Source of the DNA: Paraburkholderia antibiotica
GTDB taxonomy: Bacteria; Pseudomonadota; Gammaproteobacteria; Burkholderiales; Burkholderiaceae
DNA length: 64,000 nucleotides
Direction of reading: 5' to 3'
Assembly (NCBI RefSeq): GCF_012927125.1
Contig: NZ_JABBFZ010000003.1
Location: 248,001-312,000 of the forward strand
A program made the position numbers and the translations under genes. The first letter of the stretch is position 1. The number at the start of each line of letters is the position of its first letter. The notes under the pieces are model-generated. The model saw only the letters and a program-made list of their open reading frames with translations. It made no database searches and was not told the origin of the DNA. This document shows, piece by piece, positions 1 through 9,376 of this stretch.

Positions 1-1
1 C

Positions 2-1168
2 CAGATTCTCGGCGAGCCGATGGGCGCGTGGCGCCACTACATGCCGCCGGGCATGCTGCTGCGCTCCGAAGCGTTCGCGTCGAGCCTGCAGGCGCCGCGC
101 GCGGGTTTCACTCTCGAAGATTATTGTCGTTTGAAAGGGCTGCCTTACCGGCCGCTCGGCATGGCGTTGCCGCTCGAAACGTTCGTTCAGTACGGCTTGT
201 GGTTCCAGGCGAATCTGGTCGGCGAAACCCAGACGGCCGACGTGCTGTCGCTGCGGCGCGTCGGCGATGAATTCCAGCTGTCGCTGAGCGACGGTCGCAC
301 GCTCGCCGCGCGCAAGGTCGTGATCGCGCTCGGGCTGAAGGGTTTTGCGCAAACGCCGCCGGCGCTGCAAGGTTTGCCGGCGCGCTATGCGTCGCATTCG
401 GAGCGCTACGGCAATCTCGACTGGGCGCGCGGCATGGACATCGCCATCGTCGGCGGCGGGCAGTCGGCGTTGGGGCTGTCGGCGTTGCTCAACGAACTCG
501 GCGCACGCGCGCACGTGCTGATGCGCGAAAGCCACGTGATCTGGCATGAGCGGCCGCAGGGCGGTCGCCGTCTGCTGTCGCGCATCAAGACGCCCGACGC
601 GGGGCTCGGGCGCGGCTGGCGCTCGCTGTTCCTGTCCGAATGTCCGGGTCTGTTTCATATGCTCGACCCGGCGCGGCGCAGGCAGATCATGGATCACTCG
701 TACGGCGCGTCCGGCGCATGGTGGTTGCGCGATCGCGTGCTCGGCAAGGTGCAGTTGTCGCATCGCACCGAGCTTCGCGGTGCCGCGATCGAGAACGAAC
801 GCGTGGTGCTGCGCGTACTCAGCGACGGCAAGGAAGCGAGCGTGAGCGCCGATCATGTGATCGCCGCGACCGGCTTTCGGACCGACATGCGCCAGCACGC
901 GTTTCTGTCGAAAGAGCTGGCGGATGCGATATCGAACCAGGGCGGCATGCCCGATCTGAGCGCGCACTACGAGACCCGCGTGAGTGGCCTGTATGTGATC
1001 GGGCCCGCGTCCGCGCACAGCTTCGGGCCCGTGATGCGATTCGTCTATGGAACCAAGCACGCGTCGCCGACGGTGGCGCGCCACCTCACGGGCTCGTTGA
1101 AAGCGGGGACACGTCAGCGCGCGTGGCCCGCCGCGCACGCGCCATTGCCGGAGCGTTCAGGTGAGTAA
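2..1168 (+). CDS. FAD/NAD(P)-dependent oxidoreductase, 5' end outside window
   Basis: Partial gene: the frame is open from base 2 and the N-terminal FAD-binding fold lies upstream of the window. The visible part (389 codons) has a second nucleotide-binding Rossmann motif, IAIVGGGQSALG, starting near nt 437, and a late VIAATGF motif, the arrangement of flavin monooxygenase-like / N-hydroxylase-like FAD-NAD(P)H proteins. It probably oxidises a small molecule or sugar-linked group in the cytoplasm; the substrate cannot be told. Its stop codon overlaps the start of the polysaccharide deacetylase gene, so it belongs to exopolysaccharide cluster 1. Fold assignment is firm, role is inference. Confidence 0.75.
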   Translation, partial: QILGEPMGAWRHYMPPGMLLRSEAFASSLQAPRAGFTLEDYCRLKGLPYRPLGMALPLETFVQYGLWFQANLVGETQTADVLSLRRVGDEFQLSLSDGRTLAARKVVIALGLKGFAQTPPALQGLPARYASHSERYGNLDWARGMDIAIVGGGQSALGLSALLNELGARAHVLMRESHVIWHERPQGGRRLLSRIKTPDAGLGRGWRSLFLSECPGLFHMLDPARRRQIMDHSYGASGAWWLRDRVLGKVQLSHRTELRGAAIENERVVLRVLSDGKEASVSADHVIAATGFRTDMRQHAFLSKELADAISNQGGMPDLSAHYETRVSGLYVIGPASAHSFGPVMRFVYGTKHASPTVARHLTGSLKAGTRQRAWPAAHAPLPERSGE

Positions 1169-2108
1169 GTCATTTGCAGCAGGTGCCCGCGCGCGCCTCG
1201 CCGACACCTATCGCGGCCCCCGCATGAAGCGCGGCAAGGCCCTCGTCAAGGAACTACTGGCAGGGCTCGTGGTGGCTTCGGGGCTCGCGTGGCTCACGCG
1301 TGTGCTGCTGTGGCGCGACCGCGTCGCCGTGCTGCTCTATCACGATCCCGATCCGGACACGCTCGACCGTCACCTGACCTATCTGAAGACGCTGTGCGAG
1401 CTCGTGCCGTTGACCGACGTCGGCGTGCCCGGCAACGGCCGCCGGCGCGCGGCGATCACGCTCGACGACGGCCATGTGGGCAACGCGCAACTACTGCCGG
1501 TGTTCGTCAAGCACAACGTGCGGCCGACGATCTTCCTGTGCAGCCGCATCGTCGGGCGCGCGCGCAGTCACTGGTGGCTGCATCCGGGTTCGTTGCGCGC
1601 GGGCCACGAGCGCCTGAAACACATGACGAACGACGAGCGCCTCGCCGCGCTCGCCGCGCAGGGCTATCTGCAGGATGGCGACGATCGCGCGACCGGTTTG
1701 TCGGTCGAGCAGATGGAGGCGATGCGCGAACACATCGATTTTCAGGCGCATACGCGCTTCCATCCGATCCTCACGCAGTGCAGCGACGCCGAGAGCGCGA
1801 CCGAAATCACCGAATGCCGCCATGAAATCGAGGCGCTGCTGCGGCAGCCGTGCGAGCACTTCGCTTACCCGAACGGCAACTATGGCGAGCGCGAGGTCGA
1901 GTTCGTCAGGGCGGCGGGATTCAAAAGCGCGCGCACCTGCGATATCGGCTGGAACGATCAGCATACCGATCCGTTCCGGCTGCGCACGATCATCATCGAC
2001 GACACCGCGTCGACGCTGCGCTTCGCCGCGCAATTGAGCGGCGTCGCGCTGTTTCTGCGTTATCTGAAAGCCGGCGGCGGCTGGCGTGGCAAGTTTCCGC
2101 AGTTTTGA
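1161..2108 (+). CDS. Polysaccharide deacetylase family protein (NodB-like)
   Basis: 315 aa starting at GTG 1161, overlapping the upstream gene by 8 nt; an in-frame ATG at 1224 (Met22) is an alternative. The NodB-homology motifs are visible: AITLDDG near residue 93 (metal-binding Asp pair), an HTRFHP motif near 198 carrying the two metal-binding His, and FAYPNG near 235. A hydrophobic segment around residues 30-50 (LLAGLVVASGLAWLTRVLLW) could be an N-terminal membrane anchor, placing the enzyme at the inner membrane or in the periplasm. Family members remove N- or O-acetyl groups from glycans. With the flanking glycosyltransferases this suggests modification of the cluster 1 exopolysaccharide or its lipid-linked unit. 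Confidence 0.85.
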   Translation: MSKSFAAGARARLADTYRGPRMKRGKALVKELLAGLVVASGLAWLTRVLLWRDRVAVLLYHDPDPDTLDRHLTYLKTLCELVPLTDVGVPGNGRRRAAITLDDGHVGNAQLLPVFVKHNVRPTIFLCSRIVGRARSHWWLHPGSLRAGHERLKHMTNDERLAALAAQGYLQDGDDRATGLSVEQMEAMREHIDFQAHTRFHPILTQCSDAESATEITECRHEIEALLRQPCEHFAYPNGNYGEREVEFVRAAGFKSARTCDIGWNDQHTDPFRLRTIIIDDTASTLRFAAQLSGVALFLRYLKAGGGWRGKFPQF

Positions 2109-2177
2109 GCACAAAGTCCGTTCGAGGCCGTCCGATCTTTCGCGCGACGGCGCAGGTGCATTTGACAGGAGAGCAAC

Positions 2178-3422
2178 ATGCAGCGCTGCAGGGTACTGGT
2201 GATCAACGATTATGTGCAGATGGGCGGGGCCGAAGTGGTATATCAGCAATCCGCCGATCTTTTGGCCACGCTGCCGGGCGTCGAGGTCGAGCGTTTCGAC
2301 GATAGCCAGTTTTCCGCCCGCTCGACGATGCTGTCGCGCTCGTGGAATACCGTCGCCGCGCGCGCGCTCGAAAAGACGCTGCTGCGCTTCCGGCCGCATC
2401 GGCTGATGGTGCACAACTATCACAACGTGCTGTCGCCATCGATCCTCGCGGTTATTGCGCGGCACCAGCGTGCGCTGCGCTATCGCGCGTATCACACCTG
2501 CCACGATTACCACCTCGTCTACTACAACCCGGCGCTGCAATATTTCGACAAGCAGGGACATCCGATCATTCTGCCGCTCGACGTGTTGCGCACGCCCGCG
2601 ATCTTCACGTTGCGGCCGACGCCCAAGGGCTTCGTGCACGATCTGATGACGAAGACGTGGTGGCATGCGATCCGCGCGGCTTATCGGCCGGCGCGCGTGT
2701 TCGACAAGATCCTGTGCCCGAGCGATTTCATGGAGGAGGCGCTGCATCGCAGCGGCATTCGCAACACGGTGCTCGTGCACAATCCGTCGGCGGTGCCCAA
2801 GGCGGTGCCGCCCGTGGTCGTGCGCGGCAAGGATCGTTTCAATATCGCGTTCGTCGGGCGGATTTCGCCGGAAAAAGGCCTGCTGCAATTCATGCGGCTC
2901 GCGGAGGCGGCGGGGTTCGAGCGCATCAATTGCATCGGTGTGTATGGCGACGGTCCTGACCGCGAGGCGATCGAGCAGCGCTACGCGCAGCTGATCCAGC
3001 AACGCAAGCTGATCTTCTTCGGCAGCATGCCGCAGCAGCAGCTCTTTCCGGCCATACGCGAGTTCGCCGACGCGGTCGTGGTGCCGTCCGTGGGCGCGGA
3101 AAACGCGCCGCTCGTGGTGATCGAGGCGGCGATGCTCGGCTTGCCGGTGTTGATCCGCGACGGCGGCAGCATGGCGACGACCGCGGAGTCGGTGGGCAAC
3201 AAGATCAAGTTCCAGGTCGATCCGCACAGCCTGAAACAGGCACTCAACGAGCTGGCGGTGCATCTCGCGGACGACGAAAGAACCTACGACGTCGGCGAAT
3301 ACCTGCCCGAGCATTACGCGGAGCGCCTCGCCGAAATCATGCATATCGGCGAGAACCCCGTGTCTTTCGTGCCGGACAGACCGCGCGGACGATTTACCAA
3401 TAATCCGCATCCGGCGCCATAA
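2178..3422 (+). CDS. Glycosyltransferase family 4 protein
   Basis: 414 aa; the ATG at 2178 follows an AGGAG box (acaggagagcaac). It has the GT-B layout: an N-terminal half opening with a substrate loop (YVQMGGAEVVYQQ), a central linker, and a C-terminal nucleotide-sugar domain with FVGRISPEKGLLQFM near residue 226 and the E-x7-E-type signature APLVVIEAAMLGLPVL near 311. It should transfer a hexose from an NDP or GDP sugar onto the lipid-linked repeat unit on the cytoplasmic face. Donor and linkage cannot be read from sequence. It is the last gene of the first transcription unit and is followed by a terminator. Confidence 0.88.
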   Translation: MQRCRVLVINDYVQMGGAEVVYQQSADLLATLPGVEVERFDDSQFSARSTMLSRSWNTVAARALEKTLLRFRPHRLMVHNYHNVLSPSILAVIARHQRALRYRAYHTCHDYHLVYYNPALQYFDKQGHPIILPLDVLRTPAIFTLRPTPKGFVHDLMTKTWWHAIRAAYRPARVFDKILCPSDFMEEALHRSGIRNTVLVHNPSAVPKAVPPVVVRGKDRFNIAFVGRISPEKGLLQFMRLAEAAGFERINCIGVYGDGPDREAIEQRYAQLIQQRKLIFFGSMPQQQLFPAIREFADAVVVPSVGAENAPLVVIEAAMLGLPVLIRDGGSMATTAESVGNKIKFQVDPHSLKQALNELAVHLADDERTYDVGEYLPEHYAERLAEIMHIGENPVSFVPDRPRGRFTNNPHPAP

Positions 3423-3443
3423 AAATAAAGCGGCGTGGATAGT

Positions 3444-3496
3444 GAAAAAAGGCGTCTATAACCGTGGCGTTATTCACGGGAAAAGACGCCCTTTTT
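3444..3496 (+). terminator. Bipartite intrinsic terminator after the GT4 gene
   Basis: The arm ggcgtc (3451-3456) pairs with gacgcc (3485-3490); flanking A- and T-runs (3445-3450, 3492-3496) extend the stem past one mismatch. An inner stem ccgtg/cacgg lies within the loop. It is followed by a T-tract on the + strand and sits 20 nt after the stop at 3422. Confidence 0.7.
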
Positions 3497-3889
3497 ATGA
3501 CGTTATTCGTCTGAGGCAAAACCCCTATGGCAATCGGCTTTTGTGTGCGCTGCCGAACGTTGTAATCAGAGCCACTCTGAATATTATGATTGCCAAGGAA
3601 AGGCGTTAATCGAGCGCTGAAGCGCGAGGCATGAGAGAGCAATTCAAAGGCCGCTTTGGCGGCACCGACCTGGCAATAGTCGGTTTAATGGCCAATCGAT
3701 GGCCGGTACTCATCAGAACAAAAGCATGTGCAGGTCGTGGGCGTTTGCGTGGAAAAGCGGACGAGACGCGGCTGCTTGGGGGATATCCTGCTACCGGACC
3801 CGGCAGTCAGCCCATCGCATAACGAGCGTGGCCGCAAGCGGCCACGATGGCGAAACGGGGGATCCAGACGGTGGTGCGCTATGCGGATT
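3497..3889. other. Intergenic, no convincing gene
   Basis: About 390 bp between the terminator and the stop of the minus-strand gene at 3890. It is AT-richer than the surroundings. Short open frames lack a ribosome-binding site and recognisable content. It holds one perfect hairpin (separate entry). Confidence 0.6.
3827..3846. terminator. Perfect 8-bp hairpin downstream of minus-strand gene
   Basis: cgtggccg / cggccacg around the tetraloop caag. It lies about 45 nt downstream of the stop of the 3890-4273 gene. No T-run follows on either strand, so it may only stabilise or help end the minus-strand transcript. Confidence 0.4.
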
Positions 3890-4273
3890 TCAGCGCGCGC
3901 TGTAGGGATCGGAGGTCTGGGGAGACGCGTAGGTCTGGTCTGAATTCCACAAATCGTTGCTGTAGAGGTCCGCTGAATCTTTCGTGCGGGCAGGCTGGGT
4001 GATGCTCCGCCGCTTTGCTTTCGGACGGTTGTTTTGCGATTCGGTGTAGACGTTGGGCGAAACATAACGGTTCTTTTTCGCGTAGGCGAAATCCGACGCG
4101 GAACCGTAAAGCGTGACGGAACTGGCGGCGTGCGGCGTCATTGCATCGAGTTGCGATTTCTTCTCGACATAGCGCGGTGCGTAAGCGGACGAGGCGGCGG
4201 ACACGATGCTTTGAGCGTAAGTCGCCTGGGCGGAAAACAATACCGGTAAAACGGCAATAAGCAGTTTTTTCAT
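3890..4273 (-). CDS. Small secreted protein of unknown function
   Basis: 127 aa. The start has a GGAGA box (ggagaccgaa before the ATG). A clear signal peptide runs from MKKLL through a hydrophobic core to a likely cleavage after Ala20 (ATYA|QS). The mature part is Ser/Tyr/Asn-rich with no recognised domain. Residues 51-57 read SSVTLYG, the motif that opens the first strand of many betaproteobacterial general porins, but the protein is far too short to be a porin. It is divergent from the tyrosine-kinase gene at 4538 and separated from it by about 265 bp. Possibly a cluster-associated periplasmic protein; function unknown. Confidence 0.65.
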   Translation of the reverse strand: MKKLLIAVLPVLFSAQATYAQSIVSAASSAYAPRYVEKKSQLDAMTPHAASSVTLYGSASDFAYAKKNRYVSPNVYTESQNNRPKAKRRSITQPARTKDSADLYSNDLWNSDQTYASPQTSDPYSAR

Positions 4274-4537
4274 TTCGGTCTCCGTACGAAAGCGTGTGAT
4301 GCGATGTTATAGGAAAAAGACCTGTATTCGCATAGTCGCTTTTGCACATAAAGCAGGTGATGTGGCGTAAATCGCCTGGCTCCAATTGCTCAATCAACAG
4401 ATAAATGGAGTCGGGCGCAAGTAAATGCGGAAACGGTAGTCGATGACGAGGCGGGGCGCCGGGCGATTGCAGCGGTGGCGCGCTGGTTCCGGCGCCGGAC
4501 TGAAGTGGCAAACCGTCGAGACTTTGGGAGAGCGCGC

Positions 4538-6757
4538 ATGAACCCGAGCAGTGCACCGTTCGAAAGCCGGAACAACAACAGCGAACATCCGCCGGCAGGC
4601 TTCGCGAATTATCTGGATGCGCTGTACGACAATCGCAAGCTGATCGCGATTACCACGGCCGTGGCGCTGGCGCTCGGCATCGGTTATGCGGTGTTCTCGC
4701 AGCCGGTCTATCGCGCGGACATTCTCGTGCAGGTCGAGGAGAACGCGAATACCACGTCGAAGAGCGTGCTCGGTGACGTCTCCGCGATGTTCGACGTGAA
4801 GACGGCGACCTCCGGCGAAGCGCAGGTGATCGGCTCGCGCATGGTGGTGGGCCGCGCGGTCGACAAGCTCAATCTCGACATCGAGGCGACGCCGCGCTAT
4901 TTCCCGCTGTTCGGCCGCTGGCTCGGCCGCCATTCGGATCATCTGTCGACGCCCGGACCGCACGGCTACGTGTGGGGCAACGAAAGCATCGACGTGTCGA
5001 AATTCGACGTACCCGAAGAGCTTTACGACCGTCCGTTCGTGCTGAGAATGGGCGAAGGCTCGAGCTACGAACTGCAATACGGCAAGCTGAAGCTCGACGG
5101 CACGATCGGCCAGCCGCTCAGCGCGACCACCAACTACGGTCCGATCACGCTGCTCGTCGACCGGATCTCGGCGCTGCCGGGCGCAAGCTTCGAATTGCGG
5201 CGCCAGTCCGCGCTGACTACCACCGAAAAGCTGCGCCACGATCTGTCCATTGCCGAAAAAGGCAAGGAGTCCGACATTCTCGGCGTATCGCTCGAAGGTA
5301 GCGACCCGAAGAGGATCAGTGCGATTCTCGAAACCATCGCCGGCGAATACGTCAGCCAGAACGTGAAGCGCAAGTCCGAAGAGGCCGAACGTTCGATCCG
5401 CTTCCTCGAAATGCAGCTGCCGGAACTGCGTCAGCAGTTGTCCGATTCGGAAACGCGTTTCAACCAGTTCCGCGCGAAGCACGGCACCGTCGATCTCGGC
5501 GAAGAAGCGACCAATCTGCTGCAACTGTCGGTGCAGGCGCAGACCCGTCAGGCGGAGCTCGAACAGAAGCGCAACGAATTGCTGTCGCGCTTCACCGACC
5601 AGCATCCGGCCGTGCAATCGGTCAACGCGCAACTGCATGCGGCGCAGCAGGAAGCCCAGCAGATCGCGAACCGCACGCAAATGCTGCCGCCGCTCGAACA
5701 GAACGTGCTGCGCATGCAGCGCGACGTGCAGGTCGGCACCGAACTCGACACGACGCTGCGCAATACGCTCGAACAGCTGAAGCTGATCAAGGCGGGCAAG
5801 GCCGGCAACGTACGCGTGGTGGACGGCGCGGTCGCGCCGGATACGCCGGTGCGGCCGAAGCCGTTGCTCATCATCACCGCGGCGCTGATGCTCGGTCTCT
5901 TCGTGGGCGTGGTGATCGCGCTGGTGCGGCAGCGTCTGTTCGATGCGATCGACGATCCGTACGAAGTCGAGCTGCGCACCGGTCTGCCGGTCTTCGCGAG
6001 CGTGCCGTTCAGCCGCCAGGAAGAGAAGTTCGCGCAAAGCCGCCGTCATCCGCAGGCGCAGAGTCTCGTGCTGGCGGGTGAAGCGGTGATCGATCCGGCG
6101 ATCGAAAGCCTGCGCGGTTTTCGCACCGCGCTCGAGTTCACGATGACCAAGGCGCGCAATCGCATCGTGCTGATTACTGGCCCGACCCCGGGCATCGGCA
6201 AGTCGTTCGTCGCGCTGAATCTGGCCGCGGTGATCGGCGCGACCGGCAAGCGCGTGCTGCTGATCGACGCCGACATGCGACGCGGCTTCCTGCATCGCCA
6301 CCTCGGCGGCGATCGCGGCCCGGGCCTGTCCGATCTGATTCAGGGTACCCTGCGCGCCGACGAGCTGATTCGCGCAACCCGTTTCTCGGGCGTCGATTTC
6401 ATCGCCAGTGGCCGCCCGGTGGCGAGCCCGAGCGACGTGCTGTCGAACACGCGGCTCGATGCGCTGGTGCGCCAGGTGGCGAACAACTACGACGTCGTGC
6501 TGCTCGACGGGCCGCCGGTGCTGCTGGCTTCGGACGCGATGCGGCTGGCCTGCGTGGCGGGCACGACGTTCTTCGTCGCGCGGCAGGGCGTGACGGGCGT
6601 CGGTGAATTGCGCGAATCGATCCGGCAGATGCAGAAGGTCGGTCTGCCGGTGCGCGGCGTGATCATGAACGGTCTGCGCATGCGGCCCGGCCGCTACAGC
6701 TACGGCTACGGACGCTATCGCTACGCGAGCTACATCTACAAGCCTTACGAACGATGA
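4538..6757 (+). CDS. Wzc-type exopolysaccharide co-polymerase / BY-kinase (cluster 1)
   Basis: 739 aa from ATG 4538, chosen because a GGGAG box lies 7 nt upstream; an in-frame ATG at 4475 is less likely. Order: Wzz chain-length domain with TM1 about 31-50, a long periplasmic coiled-coil-rich part, TM2 about 442-462, then a cytoplasmic tyrosine-kinase domain with Walker A GPTPGIGKS near 548, Walker A' LLIDADMRRG near 575 and Walker B VVLLDGPP near 653. The tail carries eight Tyr in its last 20 or so residues, the autophosphorylation cluster of this family. It controls chain length and export of Wzy-dependent polysaccharide. No outer-membrane partner is in cluster 1; the OPX lipoprotein at 41.3 kb may serve. 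Confidence 0.93.
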   Translation: MNPSSAPFESRNNNSEHPPAGFANYLDALYDNRKLIAITTAVALALGIGYAVFSQPVYRADILVQVEENANTTSKSVLGDVSAMFDVKTATSGEAQVIGSRMVVGRAVDKLNLDIEATPRYFPLFGRWLGRHSDHLSTPGPHGYVWGNESIDVSKFDVPEELYDRPFVLRMGEGSSYELQYGKLKLDGTIGQPLSATTNYGPITLLVDRISALPGASFELRRQSALTTTEKLRHDLSIAEKGKESDILGVSLEGSDPKRISAILETIAGEYVSQNVKRKSEEAERSIRFLEMQLPELRQQLSDSETRFNQFRAKHGTVDLGEEATNLLQLSVQAQTRQAELEQKRNELLSRFTDQHPAVQSVNAQLHAAQQEAQQIANRTQMLPPLEQNVLRMQRDVQVGTELDTTLRNTLEQLKLIKAGKAGNVRVVDGAVAPDTPVRPKPLLIITAALMLGLFVGVVIALVRQRLFDAIDDPYEVELRTGLPVFASVPFSRQEEKFAQSRRHPQAQSLVLAGEAVIDPAIESLRGFRTALEFTMTKARNRIVLITGPTPGIGKSFVALNLAAVIGATGKRVLLIDADMRRGFLHRHLGGDRGPGLSDLIQGTLRADELIRATRFSGVDFIASGRPVASPSDVLSNTRLDALVRQVANNYDVVLLDGPPVLLASDAMRLACVAGTTFFVARQGVTGVGELRESIRQMQKVGLPVRGVIMNGLRMRPGRYSYGYGRYRYASYIYKPYER

Positions 6758-6867
6758 AAACGGCGCTGCGTGCGCGACGTGCCCGAACTGCGAGCACGTC
6801 CGCGCGAGCGGCCGCACGCGACACCCACAACAACACCATTAGTCGAAGGGATTGAGGGGTTTCTCGG

Positions 6868-7971
6868 ATGAAACAGCTATTTGTCACGCCTTTTCTGCCA
6901 CAGAAAAACGCGCCACAAGCTGGCCACCGTCTGGCCTACGATTACCTGACCAGGTTGAGCGCGGAAGCGGATCTCGACGTGCTGATCCTGTCGCGCGTGC
7001 CGATCGACGAAAAGGATATCGAGTTTCGCGCGAGCGTTCGCAACGTGTACGTCGAGCAGGTGAGCCGGTTCGACATGATTCCGCCGTTCCTCGCGGATCC
7101 GCGCAATTTCTCTCCGCGGCTGCTCTCGCGCTACCGGAAATCGATCGGCGCCTTTATCTGCGAGCTGGTCGAGAAGAATCGCTACGACACGGTGCGGCTC
7201 GAATTCTCGCAGTGCTTTCCGTATGCGCGGGAACTGCGCGAGCGTTTCGGCCATCGCATCAACATCGTGATGGGCGTGCACGACGTGCAGATCCAGGCGG
7301 TGCTGCGGGTCAAGAGCATCGAAGGCTGGCTGTTCACGCGTCAGACCTTCGCGCTGGAGCAACAGCTTCTGAAGCTCGCCGACAAGGTGCTGGTGCTTTC
7401 GCACAAGGACGCGCAGCTGATCAATGGCCTATATCCCGGCGTCCATAACCTGCAGGTGGTGACGATTCCGCTGCCGGCGTTCCTGCAGGGCGTGCATCGT
7501 TCGAAAGACACGGTGAAGAAGGGCAACATCCTGTTCTGGGGCGCGATGCAGCGACGCGAGAACGAAGAGGCGCTGCTCAATTTCGTCGATTCGACTTTCC
7601 TGCCGCTGCGCCGCCGAGGTTTGCCGCTGAAGCTGTTCGTGGTCGGCTCCGATCCGAGCGAGCGCGTGAAGCGCCTCAATAGCGACGATATCTGCGTGAC
7701 CGGCTTCGTCGAAAACCCGGGCCAGTATTTCGAATCCGCCGACATCGGCGTGGTGCCGCTGCTCTCCGGCGCCGGCGTCAAGCTGAAGACGCTGGAAATG
7801 CTCGCGGCGAAACTGCCGGTCGTGTCGACGCCGCTCGGCGCGGAAGGCATCGAGCACGACGGCACCCTGCTCAACGTCTGCGAGATCGACGAGTTTCCCG
7901 GCGTGATCGAGCGGCTTTACAACGGCGGGACGGTGAGCGTGAGCGCGCCGTCCGTCGCGTACCAGGCGTGA
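6868..7971 (+). CDS. Glycosyltransferase (GT4-like, GT-B fold)
   Basis: 367 aa, preceded by GAGGGG about 10 nt upstream. The N-terminal half begins MKQLFVTPFLPQ and is followed by an H-rich acceptor side. The C-terminal half has ILFWGAMQRRENEEAL near residue 214 and GAGVKLKTLEMLAAKLPVV near 298, the usual GT-B donor-site pattern (G-x-K-x-K-x-x-E-x-x-A). It acts in the cytoplasm on lipid-linked intermediates. It lies 110 bp after the kinase gene and its stop is 4 nt before the start of the Wzy gene, so they are one operon. Sugar specificity unknown. Confidence 0.85.
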   Translation: MKQLFVTPFLPQKNAPQAGHRLAYDYLTRLSAEADLDVLILSRVPIDEKDIEFRASVRNVYVEQVSRFDMIPPFLADPRNFSPRLLSRYRKSIGAFICELVEKNRYDTVRLEFSQCFPYARELRERFGHRINIVMGVHDVQIQAVLRVKSIEGWLFTRQTFALEQQLLKLADKVLVLSHKDAQLINGLYPGVHNLQVVTIPLPAFLQGVHRSKDTVKKGNILFWGAMQRRENEEALLNFVDSTFLPLRRRGLPLKLFVVGSDPSERVKRLNSDDICVTGFVENPGQYFESADIGVVPLLSGAGVKLKTLEMLAAKLPVVSTPLGAEGIEHDGTLLNVCEIDEFPGVIERLYNGGTVSVSAPSVAYQA

Positions 7972-7975
7972 TGCG

Positions 7976-9178
7976 ATGATTGCGACCCTCGCTTATCTGC
8001 TTGCCGTCGTGCTGTGCGCGACGCGTGGCGTGCTCGAATACGTGATCGGCAAGGATGCCGCGTACCTGGTCCAGGTCGGCGGCATCGTCGGACTGCTGAT
8101 GTGGTTCGTGTCGCCCTCGGCGATTGCCGCGTATTTCCGCGACGAGGGGCGCTGGTCGTTCGCGTTCGTGCTCGGCACGCTGTTCTCGGTGGCGGTGTCG
8201 ATCGTCGTGACGCTTGCGGTGACGGGGCTGTTCGGGCCGTCCTATCTGTTCGTGTTCGTGTTCACGCTGTTCATCTATTTCTATTCGATCTCGAACTATC
8301 AGAAGCGCTTCATCCGGCCGCGCGTCGCCTATGCGGGGCTCGTGCTGATCGCGCTGATCGAGGCGGGCGTCGCGCTCGCGCAGCAGCAGAACCTCTTCCC
8401 GATCGATCTGCCCGGCGCGACCTACGGCTTCGACAATCTGCGCGCGCCGTCGCTGACCGGCAGCTACCTGCATTACCCGCTGTTCGTTTCGATTGCCGCG
8501 TCGCTGTGCGGCGTCGACTATCTGGTGCGCAAGAACGTGTTGTCGGGCATCGCGTGCGCGCTACTCTCGTTCGCGATTTTCTCGGCACTGTCGCGCAGCG
8601 GCATGCTGATCATCATCGGCACGTTCGGGCTCGCGTTCCTGCAGGGGCCGATCCGCTTCATCGCCAGAAACGCGAAGCTGATCATTGCCGGCGTCTTCGC
8701 GACGATGGCGATCATGGTGTTCGGCGGTGCGCTCAGCAGTCACAACGATAGCGTCGTGAACGTCGGCACCGAACGGATGATGGGCGCGACGAACCTGCAG
8801 TCGGACGGCAACGAAGGCCGCACCGAAGCGTGGGACAAGGCCGTGATGCTCGCGCTGCCGATCAACGCGATCGCCGGTTCGTATTTCGGGCTCGTCACCA
8901 ATTCGGCGCCCGATCCGGTGCGCGAGGAATTCGGCATCGTCGAGTCGAGCGTGCTGCAGCAGATTCTGAATATCGGCCTGCTGGGTGCGATTTTCTATTA
9001 CGGCGTGCTGCTGTCGCTGACGAAACTCATTAGCCGCGAAAGCAGAATTTCGCTGTGCGTATTGGCGGCTTTATTTCAAACGGCCTTCTATCAGTCGATC
9101 GAAGTCGTGCCGTTTGTTTTCATCCTGATGACATTGCCGGTGTTCGATTACGTGGGCGGACCGCGTCAAAGCACGTAG
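7976..9178 (+). CDS. Wzy-like polysaccharide polymerase (O-antigen ligase/polymerase superfamily)
   Basis: 400 aa, almost wholly hydrophobic with about ten membrane segments. One larger polar loop around residues 255-315 (SSHNDSVVNVGTERMMG onward) precedes the last spans, as in Wzy/WaaL periplasmic loops. Members polymerise lipid-linked repeat units at the periplasmic face of the inner membrane. Sequence motifs in this family are weak, so the call rests on topology and position between a glycosyltransferase and the GT2 gene, with a Wzx flippase downstream. WaaL-type ligase is the alternative but fits the context less well. Confidence 0.8.
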   Translation: MIATLAYLLAVVLCATRGVLEYVIGKDAAYLVQVGGIVGLLMWFVSPSAIAAYFRDEGRWSFAFVLGTLFSVAVSIVVTLAVTGLFGPSYLFVFVFTLFIYFYSISNYQKRFIRPRVAYAGLVLIALIEAGVALAQQQNLFPIDLPGATYGFDNLRAPSLTGSYLHYPLFVSIAASLCGVDYLVRKNVLSGIACALLSFAIFSALSRSGMLIIIGTFGLAFLQGPIRFIARNAKLIIAGVFATMAIMVFGGALSSHNDSVVNVGTERMMGATNLQSDGNEGRTEAWDKAVMLALPINAIAGSYFGLVTNSAPDPVREEFGIVESSVLQQILNIGLLGAIFYYGVLLSLTKLISRESRISLCVLAALFQTAFYQSIEVVPFVFILMTLPVFDYVGGPRQST

Positions 9179-9203
9179 CGAACGCCAGGCAGTGTGGGTC
9201 GGA

Positions 9204-9224
9204 CCGTCCGCCTCGCGCGGACGG
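9204..9224. terminator. Perfect hairpin after the Wzy gene
   Basis: ccgtccgc / gcggacgg (8 bp) around loop ctcgc, 26 nt after the Wzy stop. There is no T-run, so intrinsic termination is doubtful; it may protect or attenuate the upstream transcript before the 150-bp gap to the GT2 gene. Confidence 0.35.
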
Positions 9225-9376
9225 AGCAGTGCGCGGGGTAGGGGTTGGAGTGGTAGATGAAGTAGTGAGCTGCGGGTAGTCGGTAGGGCGCGCCAGCGGC
9301 GCGAGGCAATGCAAAAAACAAGAACTGTATTTGGGGGTTTATTCCACGAACACCTGGTGTAAAGCAGGAGGTTGGG

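Noticed and set aside
4394..6817. A long open frame (over 800 codons) on the minus strand opposite the Wzc gene
   Set aside because: It is the mirror of a GC-rich coding gene; Arg/His/Ala-heavy, no family resemblance and no start signal. The same applies to minus-strand frames at 16797-19001 and 42223-44541.
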